A DNA stretch of 64,000 nt from Oscillospiraceae bacterium (GTDB lineage Bacteria; Bacillota; Clostridia; Oscillospirales; CAG-272). Position numbers and translations under genes: made by a program. Under the pieces are notes generated by a model. It was given only the letters and a program-made list of their open reading frames with translations. It made no database searches and was not told where the DNA came from. Where the stretch lies: NCBI GenBank assembly GCA_015064735.1, contig SVRP01000005.1, positions 41,834 through 105,833 of the forward strand. Direction: 5' to 3'. Shown piece after piece: positions 1 to 9,420 of this stretch (the first letter of the stretch is position 1; the number at the start of each line of letters is the position of its first letter).

Positions 1-668
1 GTTTCCGTTGCCCCAAGCAGATACAGGGCTCTTGCCGCATCGGCACTGTACAGATAATCCCATATCTGTTCTCCCGCCGTAAAGCTTGGTCTTTCTCTGT
101 TAATTATTTTTTTGAGGGTAGACATTACCATTGAGTTTTCGGTATCGTACGGACCGTAAACGCTGAGAATTCTTGCCCAGACAAATCTTATTCCGAGAGC
201 TTCTGCGCTAACGCGGCACATACTTCCCGCGCAAAGCTTTGCGATACCGTAGCCGTTTTCGGGAAAGGCGGGAGTTTCGGGAGTAAGCTTACCCTCTACT
301 CTGCCGTACTCAGCCTGAGAGCCCGCTCCTACGAACGTGTTGCATCCAAGTCTTGCGGCAAGCGCCAAAGCGTCAAGCGCATATTTTACGTTTCTGTTCT
401 GCAAGGGCATATCGTTTCTTGAGCTACCCGTTGTACCCTCCCACGCAAAATGATAGAACACGTCGTATTTTTCATTGGTTCCAAGAGCAAAGCTTTCAAG
501 CTCATCCAACGAGCACTCCACTTTTTTTATATATCTGCTCTCTTTTATCCGGTCGTTTCGCCTCGAGCCCTTACGGCAAAGAACAAGGGTTTCAACGCCT
601 TGCTCCGAAAGCTCGGCAAGCAATGCCATTCCAACAGCTCCCGTAGCACCCGTAACTACTGCTTTCAT
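1..668 (-). CDS. NAD-dependent epimerase/dehydratase (3' part cut by window edge)
   Basis: An SDR-family nucleotide-sugar epimerase, reductase or dehydratase. About 222 residues are visible from the ATG at 668; the C-terminus lies outside the window. The N-terminus starts MKAVVTGATGAVG, giving the GxxGxxG NAD(P)-binding Rossmann motif. A YGIAK (YxxxK) catalytic pair follows near residue 140, and a substrate-side segment contains SVYGPYD. A purine-rich Shine-Dalgarno (AGGCTTG) precedes the start only weakly. It lies downstream of rfbF and rfbG on the same strand, so it may reduce or epimerise the CDP-4-keto-6-deoxy sugar made by RfbG. That role is inferred from position only. Confidence 0.8.
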   Translation of the reverse strand, partial: MKAVVTGATGAVGMALLAELSEQGVETLVLCRKGSRRNDRIKESRYIKKVECSLDELESFALGTNEKYDVFYHFAWEGTTGSSRNDMPLQNRNVKYALDALALAARLGCNTFVGAGSQAEYGRVEGKLTPETPAFPENGYGIAKLCAGSMCRVSAEALGIRFVWARILSVYGPYDTENSMVMSTLKKIINRERPSFTAGEQIWDYLYSADAARALYLLGATE

Positions 669-754
669 ATTCAAGCCTCCGCTTTAATATACGTTAAATA
701 TGTCTCAACATACAGAAACAGCGCGAGATAGTCTCCGGCGCTGATTCTGATTTT

Positions 755-1822
755 TTATTTTATCCAGTTGCTTTTTGCAATAAACTCGTTTATTTGCTTA
801 TCCATGCAAGCTCCGAGATCTCCCCCGTCTCGCATACACTTCGACCACTCAACGGTAGCTTCGATAGCATCGGAAAGATTCCATACGGGAGTCCAACCGA
901 ACACGGTCTTAAGCTTTGAGCAATCAAGCTTCAAAAAATTAGCCTCGTGAGGACCGCCGTCATAGCGGTTTATCCACTTCATTCCCTCTCCCCAAGTACG
1001 GCAGAAAAGGTCAACGAGCGCGCCCGTACGGAAGCAATCGCATTCGTCGGGTCCTACGTTGTAATATCCCGCAACCGCTCCATCCTTATACTGCGCCTCG
1101 GCAATCATAAGATATGCCGTTACAGGCTCAAGAACGTGCTGATAGGGTCTTGTTGAATGGGGATTTCTTACAATAATATCTCTCTTATCAAAAGCCGCGC
1201 GAACGCAGTCGGGGATAATTCTGTCGTTAGCAAAATCTCCGCCTCCGATAACGTTACCCGCTCTTGCTGTGGATATAGCTATCCTTCCGTCAGCAAAGAA
1301 TGAATTCTTATAGCTGTGGGTTACAAGCTCCGAGCACGACTTACTGTTAGAGTAAGGGTCAAATCCGTCAAGAGGCTCGTTCTCACGGTAGCCCCACTCC
1401 CACTCGCGGTTGAGATAAACCTTGTCGGTGGTTACGTTAAGGAAAGACCTCACTGTATCAGAAAGTCTTACGCATTCGAGAATGTTAACAGTACCCATGA
1501 CGTTAGTTTCATAGGTATACTTAGGGTCCTTGTAGCTATCTCTCACTATAGGCTGAGCCGCAAGATGGAGAACTATTTCGGGTTCTGCCTCATCAAAGCA
1601 TTTCTTAAGAGCGTCAAAATCTCTGACGTCTCCGATAACCGATTTCATTCCCTTTTCAATGCCCGCAAGCTCAAAAAGGGCGGGGTCAGTGGGAGGGGTC
1701 TGGGAAAATCCCGTAACGATCGCTCCCGCATTTACAAGCATACGGCACATCCAAGAGCCTTTAAAGCCCGTATGTCCGGTTACGAGTACTTTTTTTCCTT
1801 TATAAAAGCTTAAATCCAACAT
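755..1822 (-). CDS. rfbG: CDP-glucose 4,6-dehydratase
   Basis: Converts CDP-glucose to CDP-4-keto-6-deoxyglucose, the branch point to dideoxy and deoxy sugars of surface polysaccharides. The protein is about 355 residues, the usual length. It has the NAD-binding motif GHTGFKGS near residues 16-23, the LAAQPIVRDSY segment typical of RfbG, and YSNSK as the YxxxK catalytic pair. The ATG at 1822 overlaps the rfbF stop codon as ATGA, so I chose it over an in-frame upstream start; this also signals translational coupling. Rossmann-fold SDR enzyme, cytoplasmic. Confidence 0.93.
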   Translation of the reverse strand: MLDLSFYKGKKVLVTGHTGFKGSWMCRMLVNAGAIVTGFSQTPPTDPALFELAGIEKGMKSVIGDVRDFDALKKCFDEAEPEIVLHLAAQPIVRDSYKDPKYTYETNVMGTVNILECVRLSDTVRSFLNVTTDKVYLNREWEWGYRENEPLDGFDPYSNSKSCSELVTHSYKNSFFADGRIAISTARAGNVIGGGDFANDRIIPDCVRAAFDKRDIIVRNPHSTRPYQHVLEPVTAYLMIAEAQYKDGAVAGYYNVGPDECDCFRTGALVDLFCRTWGEGMKWINRYDGGPHEANFLKLDCSKLKTVFGWTPVWNLSDAIEATVEWSKCMRDGGDLGACMDKQINEFIAKSNWIK

Positions 1823-2610
1823 CAGTCTTCCCAATTCTTCCAAGGAGCTTCACCGCTCTGCCAAATAGCCTCAAGGGTATCGCAGTCCTTCTTAGTATCC
1901 ATGCACTGCCAAAAGCCGTCATGGTGGAATCCCATAAGCTCGCCGTCCTTTGCAAGCTGCTCAAGGGGAGTCTTTTCAAATACCGTGGCATCGCCCTCAA
2001 TATAGTCTATAACCTTAGGATCAAGGACCATGAAACCGCCGTTGATGGGGTTTCCGTCGCTGTCTCTCTTCTCTCTGAAGGAGGTGATCTTATTGGTTGA
2101 TGAATTCATTTTTATAACACCGAAGCGCTGTCCCGCATTGACTACGGTAAGTGTAGCGAGCTTTCCGTGCTCCTTATGAAAATCAACGAGAGCATTGATA
2201 TCAAGGTCGGTAAGTCCGTCACCATAGGTCATGAGGAAGGGCTCGTCCGGCTTGAGATATTTCTTTATTCTCTTTATTCTTCCGCCTGTCATGGTATTAA
2301 GACCCGTATCGGCAACGGTTACCTTCCATTGCTCCGTGTAGGTCTTATGTACCTTCATCTTATTTGTATTATTGGTAAAGTCGAAGGTAACGTCAGACGC
2401 GTGAAGAAAATAGTCATTAAAGAAATCCTTTATATACTGCTGCTTGTAGCCGCAGCAAATAATAAACTCATTAAAGCCGTGCGCAGAATATTTCTTCATT
2501 ATATGCCAGAGAATGGGCATTCCTCCAATCTCTATCATGGGCTTGGGCTTCAAGTGAGATTCCTCGGAAATTCTCGTTCCGAAGCCGCCCGCTAAAATTA
2601 CGACTTGCAT
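1822..2610 (-). CDS. rfbF: glucose-1-phosphate cytidylyltransferase
   Basis: Makes CDP-glucose from CTP and glucose-1-phosphate, the first step toward CDP-deoxy sugars. The 262-residue protein starts MQVVILAGGFGTR with the nucleotidyltransferase signature, followed by ESHLKPKPMIEIGG (the KP pair of sugar nucleotidyltransferases). The ATG at 2610 follows an AGAAAGGA ribosome binding site. A longer in-frame start upstream would fall within the promoter region, so it was not used. First gene of the rfbF-rfbG-epimerase operon. Product probably feeds cell-surface polysaccharide. Confidence 0.93.
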   Translation of the reverse strand: MQVVILAGGFGTRISEESHLKPKPMIEIGGMPILWHIMKKYSAHGFNEFIICCGYKQQYIKDFFNDYFLHASDVTFDFTNNTNKMKVHKTYTEQWKVTVADTGLNTMTGGRIKRIKKYLKPDEPFLMTYGDGLTDLDINALVDFHKEHGKLATLTVVNAGQRFGVIKMNSSTNKITSFREKRDSDGNPINGGFMVLDPKVIDYIEGDATVFEKTPLEQLAKDGELMGFHHDGFWQCMDTKKDCDTLEAIWQSGEAPWKNWED

Positions 2611-2679
2611 ATATAATTCCTTTCTGTTTTCTGTCATTATCATAATAATATGTCGAAACTGCAATATAGGCACATATAT

Positions 2680-2708
2680 ATGATACCACAATGTCGAATT
2701 TTTGTCAA
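2680..2708 (-). promoter_or_regulatory. sigma-A-type promoter for rfbFG
   Basis: On the minus strand, TTGACA (2708-2703) and TATCAT (2685-2680) are 17 bp apart, 70 bp upstream of the rfbF start. Near-consensus; no operator is evident. Confidence 0.65.
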
Positions 2709-2782
2709 CACCTTTTAAAGTTTTATATATTGGTGTTTTTGCGTTTGTAAGGATATTTTTCCTTTTTATAGCTTTTCGACGA

Positions 2783-3367
2783 TCAAACGGTTCCCTTTTG
2801 GGCTTCGTAAGTCAATTCGGCGGCAAAAGCAGATGGGGAAAGCAGCTCCTTATCAAAAAGCTCATCTCCCGTATTCAGAATGATTCTTCCGCCCCTCCCC
2901 TCGTAAATTATCTCCTTATACGGAGGGTATACAAGAAGCACCTCTTTTAGATTTTCATTTTTTGCGTATTTTTTCGGAAGTCTTGTTTTAGGTACCTTTC
3001 CTGCGCGTCCCCTAAGCTGCAATTCATTCGCCCTTGAAGTATCTATAACGGGAACTGTTTTTCTTCTTTCAAAAACCGTTCCGCCGTCGGTCAGAACGAG
3101 AGTGGACAAAATATGCTTGGCATTCCAGAGCTTGACGGCATATGTCTTATCCTCATTATAGAGAAGCATGTCGTACTTATAGGAAAGATTGCGCACCGTA
3201 AATATATTTTTGTAGAATTTTCTGTGCTTGTATCCCATTGATTCCGCATCCTTAAGAAGCCTTTTTACGGCTTTTCGCTGGGACAGCTTAGAGCATACAA
3301 AGGGATATATAAAAACACCGCCTGTAAAAGCCAGCGCCAGTGCCACAACAACCACTGAAAAAAGCAT
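2783..3367 (-). CDS. hypothetical membrane-anchored protein
   Basis: I do not recognise this 194-residue protein. It begins with a hydrophobic segment (residues 2-24) that ends in a single cysteine and a run of basic residues (SQRKAVKR). This fits an N-in/C-out or signal-anchor topology with a basic domain behind it. The remainder is a mixed alpha/beta region containing DGGTVFERRKTVPVID and a late EGRGGRIIL turn. AGGAGG stands before the ATG. The mid-part resembles NERD-like nuclease domains only loosely (KLWNAKHI, 'TVFERR'), so no function is assigned. Confidence 0.6.
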   Translation of the reverse strand: MLFSVVVVALALAFTGGVFIYPFVCSKLSQRKAVKRLLKDAESMGYKHRKFYKNIFTVRNLSYKYDMLLYNEDKTYAVKLWNAKHILSTLVLTDGGTVFERRKTVPVIDTSRANELQLRGRAGKVPKTRLPKKYAKNENLKEVLLVYPPYKEIIYEGRGGRIILNTGDELFDKELLSPSAFAAELTYEAQKGTV

Positions 3368-3384
3368 AAAAACCTCCTCGCAGA

Positions 3385-3418
3385 AAAAATGCGAAAACCT
3401 CTCGGCTTCCGCATTTTA
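3385..3418 (-). terminator. possible terminator or attenuator in the 5' leader
   Basis: On the minus strand AAAATGCG pairs with CGCATTTT around a GAAGCCGAGAGGTTTT loop and is followed by T residues. It sits after the thioredoxin-like gene and just after a possible TATAAT box (3423-3418) for the next gene. It could end the upstream operon or attenuate the downstream one. Confidence 0.4.
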
Positions 3419-3454
3419 TTATACCATACTGTTACCAGAATGTAAATACTTAAT

Positions 3455-3805
3455 TTAAAGTTTCGGACCGGAGCACCCCTCTATACGCGATACGGTTCCG
3501 CTTATGACCCTCGAAAGCTCCTTTTCGTCTGTATCACCAACCTTTTCGGCTACTCCCCTGCCGCAACAAAATACCATAAGCGTAGGTATGGATCTTACGG
3601 CATACTTTTCGGCAAGAGCCTCCTCAATGTCGGTATCCACCTTTCCGAACACCATTTTATCCGAGAATCCGTTGGCGACAGACTCAAGCTTTTTTCCGTA
3701 ATCAAGCTCAAGTCCTCCGCGTTTGCCGTAGAATTCCACGGCTACAAGACTGTTTTTCCTTGATATTTCATATTTAAAGCGTTTTGCATCCCATGTTTCT
3801 ATCAT
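3455..3805 (-). CDS. thioredoxin-fold protein lacking the CxxC active site
   Basis: A thioredoxin-like protein of about 116 residues. The family pattern is clear: a VAVEFYG beta strand, the SIPTLMVF stretch with the cis-proline, then a C-terminal helix. The position where thioredoxins carry WCGPC reads YGKRGGLELDYG, with no cysteine. It therefore cannot do dithiol exchange by the normal mechanism and may be a chaperone or binding variant. Two cysteines in VFCCGRG lie after the cis-Pro strand. The start could also be a GTG at 3811, which is better spaced from GGAGG; I give the ATG at 3805. Confidence 0.65.
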   Translation of the reverse strand: MIETWDAKRFKYEISRKNSLVAVEFYGKRGGLELDYGKKLESVANGFSDKMVFGKVDTDIEEALAEKYAVRSIPTLMVFCCGRGVAEKVGDTDEKELSRVISGTVSRIEGCSGPKL

Positions 3806-3855
3806 ACTCACACTTACCTCCGCAGGATTAGTATGCGCAAAACGCTAATATTTTA

Positions 3856-4224
3856 TTATTTTTTCAATTCAATTGCCGTGCGGTAATATTTTTCCTGAAA
3901 GCATATTTTTTCGTATATTTCCTCGGCACTGAGAGTTATACCCTCGGGCGCCATAACCAATTTATCCTCACAGTCGTTGTCCCTATGTGCTATGGCAATT
4001 ATTATTCCTTCGTACTCCGAAACCGGAGTATCGACGCAAAGAAGATAAACGTCAAGCTCTTCTCCGTCTCCTCCAAGCACTCCCGGAATATATCCGTAGT
4101 TTATGTCATAATTCAAAGTATATTTTTCTTTTTTGTGAATATACCCCTTTGGTCTGTCTATTTCTATTCTTAGCTTTTTGCCGAGATAGCTCCGCGCAAG
4201 AGCCTTTCTTTCCCTGAAATCCAT
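3856..4224 (-). CDS. inorganic pyrophosphatase-like protein (family I fold, short)
   Basis: A 122-residue protein resembling family I soluble inorganic pyrophosphatases, which hydrolyse PPi to phosphate. Visible family signatures are IEIDRPKG near the N-terminus, NYGYIPG, and DGEELDVYLL, which matches the D-x-(D/E)-x-L-D metal-binding signature with the first two acidic positions partly altered (G-E-E). HRDNDCEDKLVMAPEG follows, then FQEKYY. It is clearly shorter than the typical 170-180 residues, though such short forms occur in Clostridia. The catalytic set looks mostly kept; activity is inferred. Confidence 0.7.
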   Translation of the reverse strand: MDFRERKALARSYLGKKLRIEIDRPKGYIHKKEKYTLNYDINYGYIPGVLGGDGEELDVYLLCVDTPVSEYEGIIIAIAHRDNDCEDKLVMAPEGITLSAEEIYEKICFQEKYYRTAIELKK

Positions 4225-4304
4225 TTTTTCCTCACAAATTCACAAATTGAAGTTAAAAATACTACATTCAAATGGTATCACACCGAGGAAAAAATGTCAA
4301 TAAG

Positions 4305-5600
4305 CTATAGTAACTTTTTGCTTTCTTCCTTTATTTCCTTTGACATAAGAATCAATACGCAGATATTTATAACAGTCATACCGCCAATCGACAGGTCTGC
4401 TATCTGCCACACGGTATCTCCACAAAAATATCCGGATACTGCCATTGCAGCAGTATACAGAAAAACGAAGAGCCTTTTTCCCGATTTACCCAGAAGATAT
4501 TCCCCGCCTCGTATGCCGTACTGCGACCAGCACAAAACGGTAGCGAATCCGAAAAACAGAACTCCTATCGCAAGGAAGAGTCCCGCTCCGCTACCGAGTA
4601 TATCCGAATATGCCCCTATAGTTATTGCCATAAATTCTCCGTCGAGTGAAACATTGCTGACAAGAATAACAAGAGCTGTTACAGTACAAAGAATTATGGT
4701 GTCAACAAAGACCTCAAATATTCCGAATACGCCCTGAACGGCTCCGTCGCAATCTGCCTCCGAATGTGCCATGGGAGAGGTTCCGCATCCCGCCTCGTTG
4801 GAGATGAGCCCTCTCATTGCTCCGAACCGCAGAGCTTTATTAGCCAGAAAGCCAACAGCTCCGCCCGCTACCGCTCTGCCACTAAAGGCACCCTCGAATA
4901 TATCCGCAAAGGCAGAAGGAATTCTTTCGGCTCTGAGAATAAGAGCCCAAACAGAAATAATAAAATATCCCAGAGTCATAAGAGGAACTATTTTTTCTGT
5001 TGCTCCCATTACGCTCTCCCTGCCTCTGCACATAAGGATAAGCGTTACTGCGGCAATTATAGACGAGCACAGGAGCTTTGGAACCGAAAATGCGCTTAGC
5101 ATAGCGTCAGCGACGGCTCCTATCTGAATTACGCTCCCCATAGTCAAAGCATTAAGGACAAGCAAAAAAGCAAATCCTACGGCAAGTAATTTTCCCTTTT
5201 TCCTTCGCCTTTCAAAGCAATCCTCTATGTAGTACATGGCAGCCCCCTCGGGCTCTCCTCCCTTGCCGATTCTCCTATGTCGAATAGTGAGAACAGTTTC
5301 AGCATATTTAAGTATCATAGCGAAAAATGCACTGACCCACATCCAAAATACCGCTCCGCTTCCGCCCATTGTCAAAGCCGCCGCTACTCCCACGATATTA
5401 CCGACCCCAAGCGTTCCCGCAAGCGCAAGGCAAAGAGCTTTGAAAGCGGAGCGCCCCCCTCCGCCCAAAGCAACCGACGCGGTTCTTATGGGATGCAGTA
5501 TATGAAACCATTTAAGCGCAAATCCAAAATATATTCCAACAGCTATAAGCATTACGGGAACCGCGGTTCCCAATAGATACGCATTTACCCATTCAAGCAT
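4305..5600 (-). CDS. AGCS-family sodium:alanine/glycine symporter
   Basis: A 431-residue polytopic membrane protein with about ten hydrophobic segments. Family hallmarks of the alanine or glycine:cation symporter (AGCS) family are present: LAGTLGVGNIVGVAAALTMGG near residues 60-80, GSGAVFWMWVSAFF, and ISNEAGCGTSPMAHSEA in the second half. These transporters import small amino acids with Na+ or H+. The gene stands alone on the minus strand, divergent from groESL. A GGAGGAAAT ribosome binding site lies just before the ATG at 5600. Confidence 0.9.
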   Translation of the reverse strand: MLEWVNAYLLGTAVPVMLIAVGIYFGFALKWFHILHPIRTASVALGGGGRSAFKALCLALAGTLGVGNIVGVAAALTMGGSGAVFWMWVSAFFAMILKYAETVLTIRHRRIGKGGEPEGAAMYYIEDCFERRRKKGKLLAVGFAFLLVLNALTMGSVIQIGAVADAMLSAFSVPKLLCSSIIAAVTLILMCRGRESVMGATEKIVPLMTLGYFIISVWALILRAERIPSAFADIFEGAFSGRAVAGGAVGFLANKALRFGAMRGLISNEAGCGTSPMAHSEADCDGAVQGVFGIFEVFVDTIILCTVTALVILVSNVSLDGEFMAITIGAYSDILGSGAGLFLAIGVLFFGFATVLCWSQYGIRGGEYLLGKSGKRLFVFLYTAAMAVSGYFCGDTVWQIADLSIGGMTVINICVLILMSKEIKEESKKLL

Positions 5601-5679
5601 ATTTCCTCCAACCGAAATCGCAGACTCTCTATTTTCGAAAAAACAAATGTTAAATTACTGTTAACTATTAAAAAAAGAC

Positions 5680-5707
5680 TTGATTTTTCCATAAAATAGT
5701 GTAAAAT
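5680..5707 (+). promoter_or_regulatory. promoter of groESL
   Basis: TTGATT (5680-5685) and TAAAAT (5702-5707) are separated by 16 bp, directly in front of the CIRCE operator. Confidence 0.65.
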
Positions 5708-5715
5708 ATGTTTTG

Positions 5716-5742
5716 TTAGCACTCATCGCGACTGAGTGCCAA
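5716..5742 (+). promoter_or_regulatory. CIRCE operator (HrcA binding site)
   Basis: TTAGCACTC, a 9-bp spacer, then GAGTGCCAA. This matches the CIRCE consensus TTAGCACTC-N9-GAGTGCTAA with one change in the right arm. It overlaps the predicted groESL transcription start. HrcA repression is expected; hrcA itself is not in this window. Confidence 0.95.
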
Positions 5743-5795
5743 AAAACATCATGTATATCACTTACAGTAAATAATATTATAAGGAGGATTTAAAA

Positions 5796-6080
5796 ATGAC
5801 TATTAAGCCTTTAGCTGACAGAGTAGTAGTAAAATCCGTTGAGGCGGAGGAAAAGACTACCAGCGGAATTATACTTACCCCCTCGGCTCAGGAAAAGCCC
5901 CAGATCGCAGAGGTCGTAGCAGTAGGTCCCGGTGGCCTTGTTGACGGCAAGGAGATCAAAATGACCGTAAAAGTAGGCGACAAGGTAATTACCTCTAAGT
6001 ACACCGGTACCGAGGTCAAGGCTGACGGAGTTGAGTATCTCATCGTTCGTCAGAGCGATATTCTCGCAATCGTTGAATAA
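5796..6080 (+). CDS. groES: co-chaperonin GroES
   Basis: The 94-residue GroES (Cpn10), the heptameric lid of the GroEL chamber. It starts MTIKPLADRVVVKSVEAE, followed by the mobile loop with TTSGIILTPSAQEKPQ and the GGLVDGKEI turn, and ends DILAIVE. Full length for the family. AAGGAGGA (5781-5788) provides the ribosome binding site. First gene of the CIRCE-controlled operon, 27 bp before groEL. Cytoplasmic. Confidence 0.98.
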   Translation: MTIKPLADRVVVKSVEAEEKTTSGIILTPSAQEKPQIAEVVAVGPGGLVDGKEIKMTVKVGDKVITSKYTGTEVKADGVEYLIVRQSDILAIVE

Positions 6081-7748
<1,668 letters not shown>

Positions 7749-7776
7749 TCCGCTCGATCGCATAAAAATATAATCA

Positions 7777-7814
7777 AAACGGCTGTCTCGAGTCAATTCG
7801 AGGCAGCCGTTTTT
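7777..7814 (+). terminator. rho-independent terminator after groEL
   Basis: An 11-bp stem (GGCTGTCTCGA pairing with TCGAGGCAGCC, one G-U) extended by AAAAC/GTTTT, and ending in a T-run. Confidence 0.85.
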
Positions 7815-7827
7815 GCCATGAGGACAT

Positions 7828-7859
7828 GACAGGACATTTTGTTTAAAAAATGTCCTGTC
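7828..7859. promoter_or_regulatory. perfect inverted repeat upstream of the AraC-like gene (candidate operator)
   Basis: GACAGGACATTTT and its exact complement AAAATGTCCTGTC are 13-bp arms around a 6-bp spacer, only 5 bp before the predicted -35. The left arm is preceded by another AGGACAT. It could be an operator for the following regulator/transporter pair. A small hairpin transcript or element remnant is an alternative. Confidence 0.45.
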
Positions 7860-7864
7860 CCCTA

Positions 7865-7892
7865 TTGTAAAAGAATTTTTTTATGCTATAAT
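7865..7892 (+). promoter_or_regulatory. extended -10 promoter for the regulator/transporter pair
   Basis: TTGTAA (7865-7870), a 16-bp spacer and TATAAT (7887-7892) with an upstream TGC (extended -10). Confidence 0.6.
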
Positions 7893-7922
7893 TGCAGTAG
7901 AAAATCTGAAACGGAGGATTTT

Positions 7923-8639
7923 ATGAAAGGAAAAGTAAACAATGTGCGTCTCGTATACGGAGATGCAAGGTTTCACCTGTATCAAATCAATCTAAACAAC
8001 CCCGTGGAAAGGACAGAAACCGTATTTCACGATCATAAATTCTATGAAATACATATGGCAAGTGAGGGCTCATACACCTATACCACCAACGATAAGCAGA
8101 TAACTCTCTCTCAAAACCAGATGCTCATAATCCCCCCCGACGTTTATCACTCATCTGTTCCCTCATCACCGTGGAACTACAAATTCTCCGCGCTGTCCTT
8201 TTCGATAACGAAGATAGACGGCGAGGAGGGATATTTCGATTTCTTTCAAAAGGCGTTGCTTGACTGCGCGCTCGTGCCGATCAATATCCCCCAAAAATTC
8301 ATAAAAAGAGTCGCCGAGCTTTCCCGCAGAGAGCTGTACGGCTCGGTAAAGGGCGAATGTTATCTTAAGATGCAAGCAACCGCCGCTATTTACGAGCTTT
8401 TTGATATTCTCAACCAGTTCGGAAGCGCCGACACACTCAAAAAGACTACTAAAAAGGATATCGACAATCTGGTTCTTCTTGATGCGCTTCTCTGCTCTCC
8501 GGATAAGAGCTTAAAGGATATTGCCGACGAGATATCCTACTCCACAAGACACACGGCAAGACTTATCAAGTCTATCTACGGTTGTTCCATAACCGAATTA
8601 AGAAAGAAACAAAGCATAACTACGAAAGAAGATCAGTAA
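7923..8639 (+). CDS. AraC-type regulator, shortened DNA-binding domain
   Basis: A 238-residue protein with an N-terminal cupin-like sensor (FHDHKFYEIHMASEGSYTY, then IIPPDVYHS) typical of AraC/XylS regulators. It has only one recognisable helix-turn-helix near the C-terminus (SLKDIADEISYSTRHTARLIKSIYG). The second helix-turn-helix of the AraC domain (the usual GFxDxSYFxRxFKK region) is missing; the frame ends about 15 residues after the first. The ATG at 7923 follows GGAGGA. It lies 3 bp before the PnuC-like gene, so both are probably one transcript. It may be a specialised or decaying regulator. Confidence 0.7.
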   Translation: MKGKVNNVRLVYGDARFHLYQINLNNPVERTETVFHDHKFYEIHMASEGSYTYTTNDKQITLSQNQMLIIPPDVYHSSVPSSPWNYKFSALSFSITKIDGEEGYFDFFQKALLDCALVPINIPQKFIKRVAELSRRELYGSVKGECYLKMQATAAIYELFDILNQFGSADTLKKTTKKDIDNLVLLDALLCSPDKSLKDIADEISYSTRHTARLIKSIYGCSITELRKKQSITTKEDQ

Positions 8640-8642
8640 GCA

Positions 8643-9362
8643 ATGATAAACAATATTAAAAATTTCATAAAAAAGAACACCTTCCTCTGCATTCTTGAGC
8701 TTGTTACCTTTACGTCCATTCTGACCACGGGAATAATTTTTCACCAGGAATTTTGGAAGATGCTCCCCCTCTTTATTTCGCTTGTTGTAATGCTTCTGCA
8801 GGCAAAGGTAAACAGGTACGCATATCTCTTGGGAGGACTTAATTCGATCCTTTATGCCGTCGCTTATTTCTCGATGGGTATAAGAGAAAGCGCCCTTTCT
8901 GCTTTGCTTATGTCCTTTCCGCTTCAGATAATAACCTTTATTCTGTGGCAAAGAAAGACCACGAAAAACGTAACAAAGCTCCGTAAGCTTAATGTTTGGG
9001 CAATTATGGGTATATCTGCAGCTTTTATACTTGCTTTTGTAGCCATGTTCTTCTGGTTTCCTCACGACGAGACTGCAAGCACCTTCACCGTCGTTATGGA
9101 TACTTCAACTACGCTTCTCGGCTTTGTAACAACCATGCTCACACTCTTGCGTTTTCGTGAGTACATTATCACTCAGATAGCTGCATTACCCCTCTCACTG
9201 TCCATGCACGTTATGATAATGGTAGGCGGAAATATGGCTAACATCACTTACGTCATCTACACAGCATACTGCGCGGTTTGCCTTGCCATGGCGGCTGTTC
9301 GTATTGCAAAGCAGACACGGAAGACAAGGACCGAAAACAACACTGAACAGATAAAGGTCTGA
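8643..9362 (+). CDS. PnuC-like nicotinamide nucleoside/vitamin transporter
   Basis: A 239-residue membrane protein with about seven hydrophobic helices. The middle section (NRYAYLLGGLNSILYAVAY, then SFPLQIITFILW) has the pattern of PnuC-family permeases, which take up nicotinamide riboside or related vitamins by facilitated diffusion driven by phosphorylation inside. The C-terminus is charged and cytoplasmic. A nad biosynthesis operon lies 7 kb away, but no regulatory link is visible. The substrate could instead be thiamine or riboflavin (PnuT, PnuX), so only the family is assigned. Confidence 0.6.
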   Translation: MINNIKNFIKKNTFLCILELVTFTSILTTGIIFHQEFWKMLPLFISLVVMLLQAKVNRYAYLLGGLNSILYAVAYFSMGIRESALSALLMSFPLQIITFILWQRKTTKNVTKLRKLNVWAIMGISAAFILAFVAMFFWFPHDETASTFTVVMDTSTTLLGFVTTMLTLLRFREYIITQIAALPLSLSMHVMIMVGGNMANITYVIYTAYCAVCLAMAAVRIAKQTRKTRTENNTEQIKV

Positions 9363-9379
9363 TAGCATAAACAAAAAAG

Positions 9380-9409
9380 CAGTTCCGTTAGGATATCCTA
9401 ACGGAACTG
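9380..9409. terminator. bidirectional terminator
   Basis: A perfect 30-bp palindrome (arms CAGTTCCGTTAGGAT and complement) flanked by A- and T-runs, between the convergent transporter and mannosidase genes. Confidence 0.85.
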
Positions 9410-9420
9410 ATTTTTTGTTT

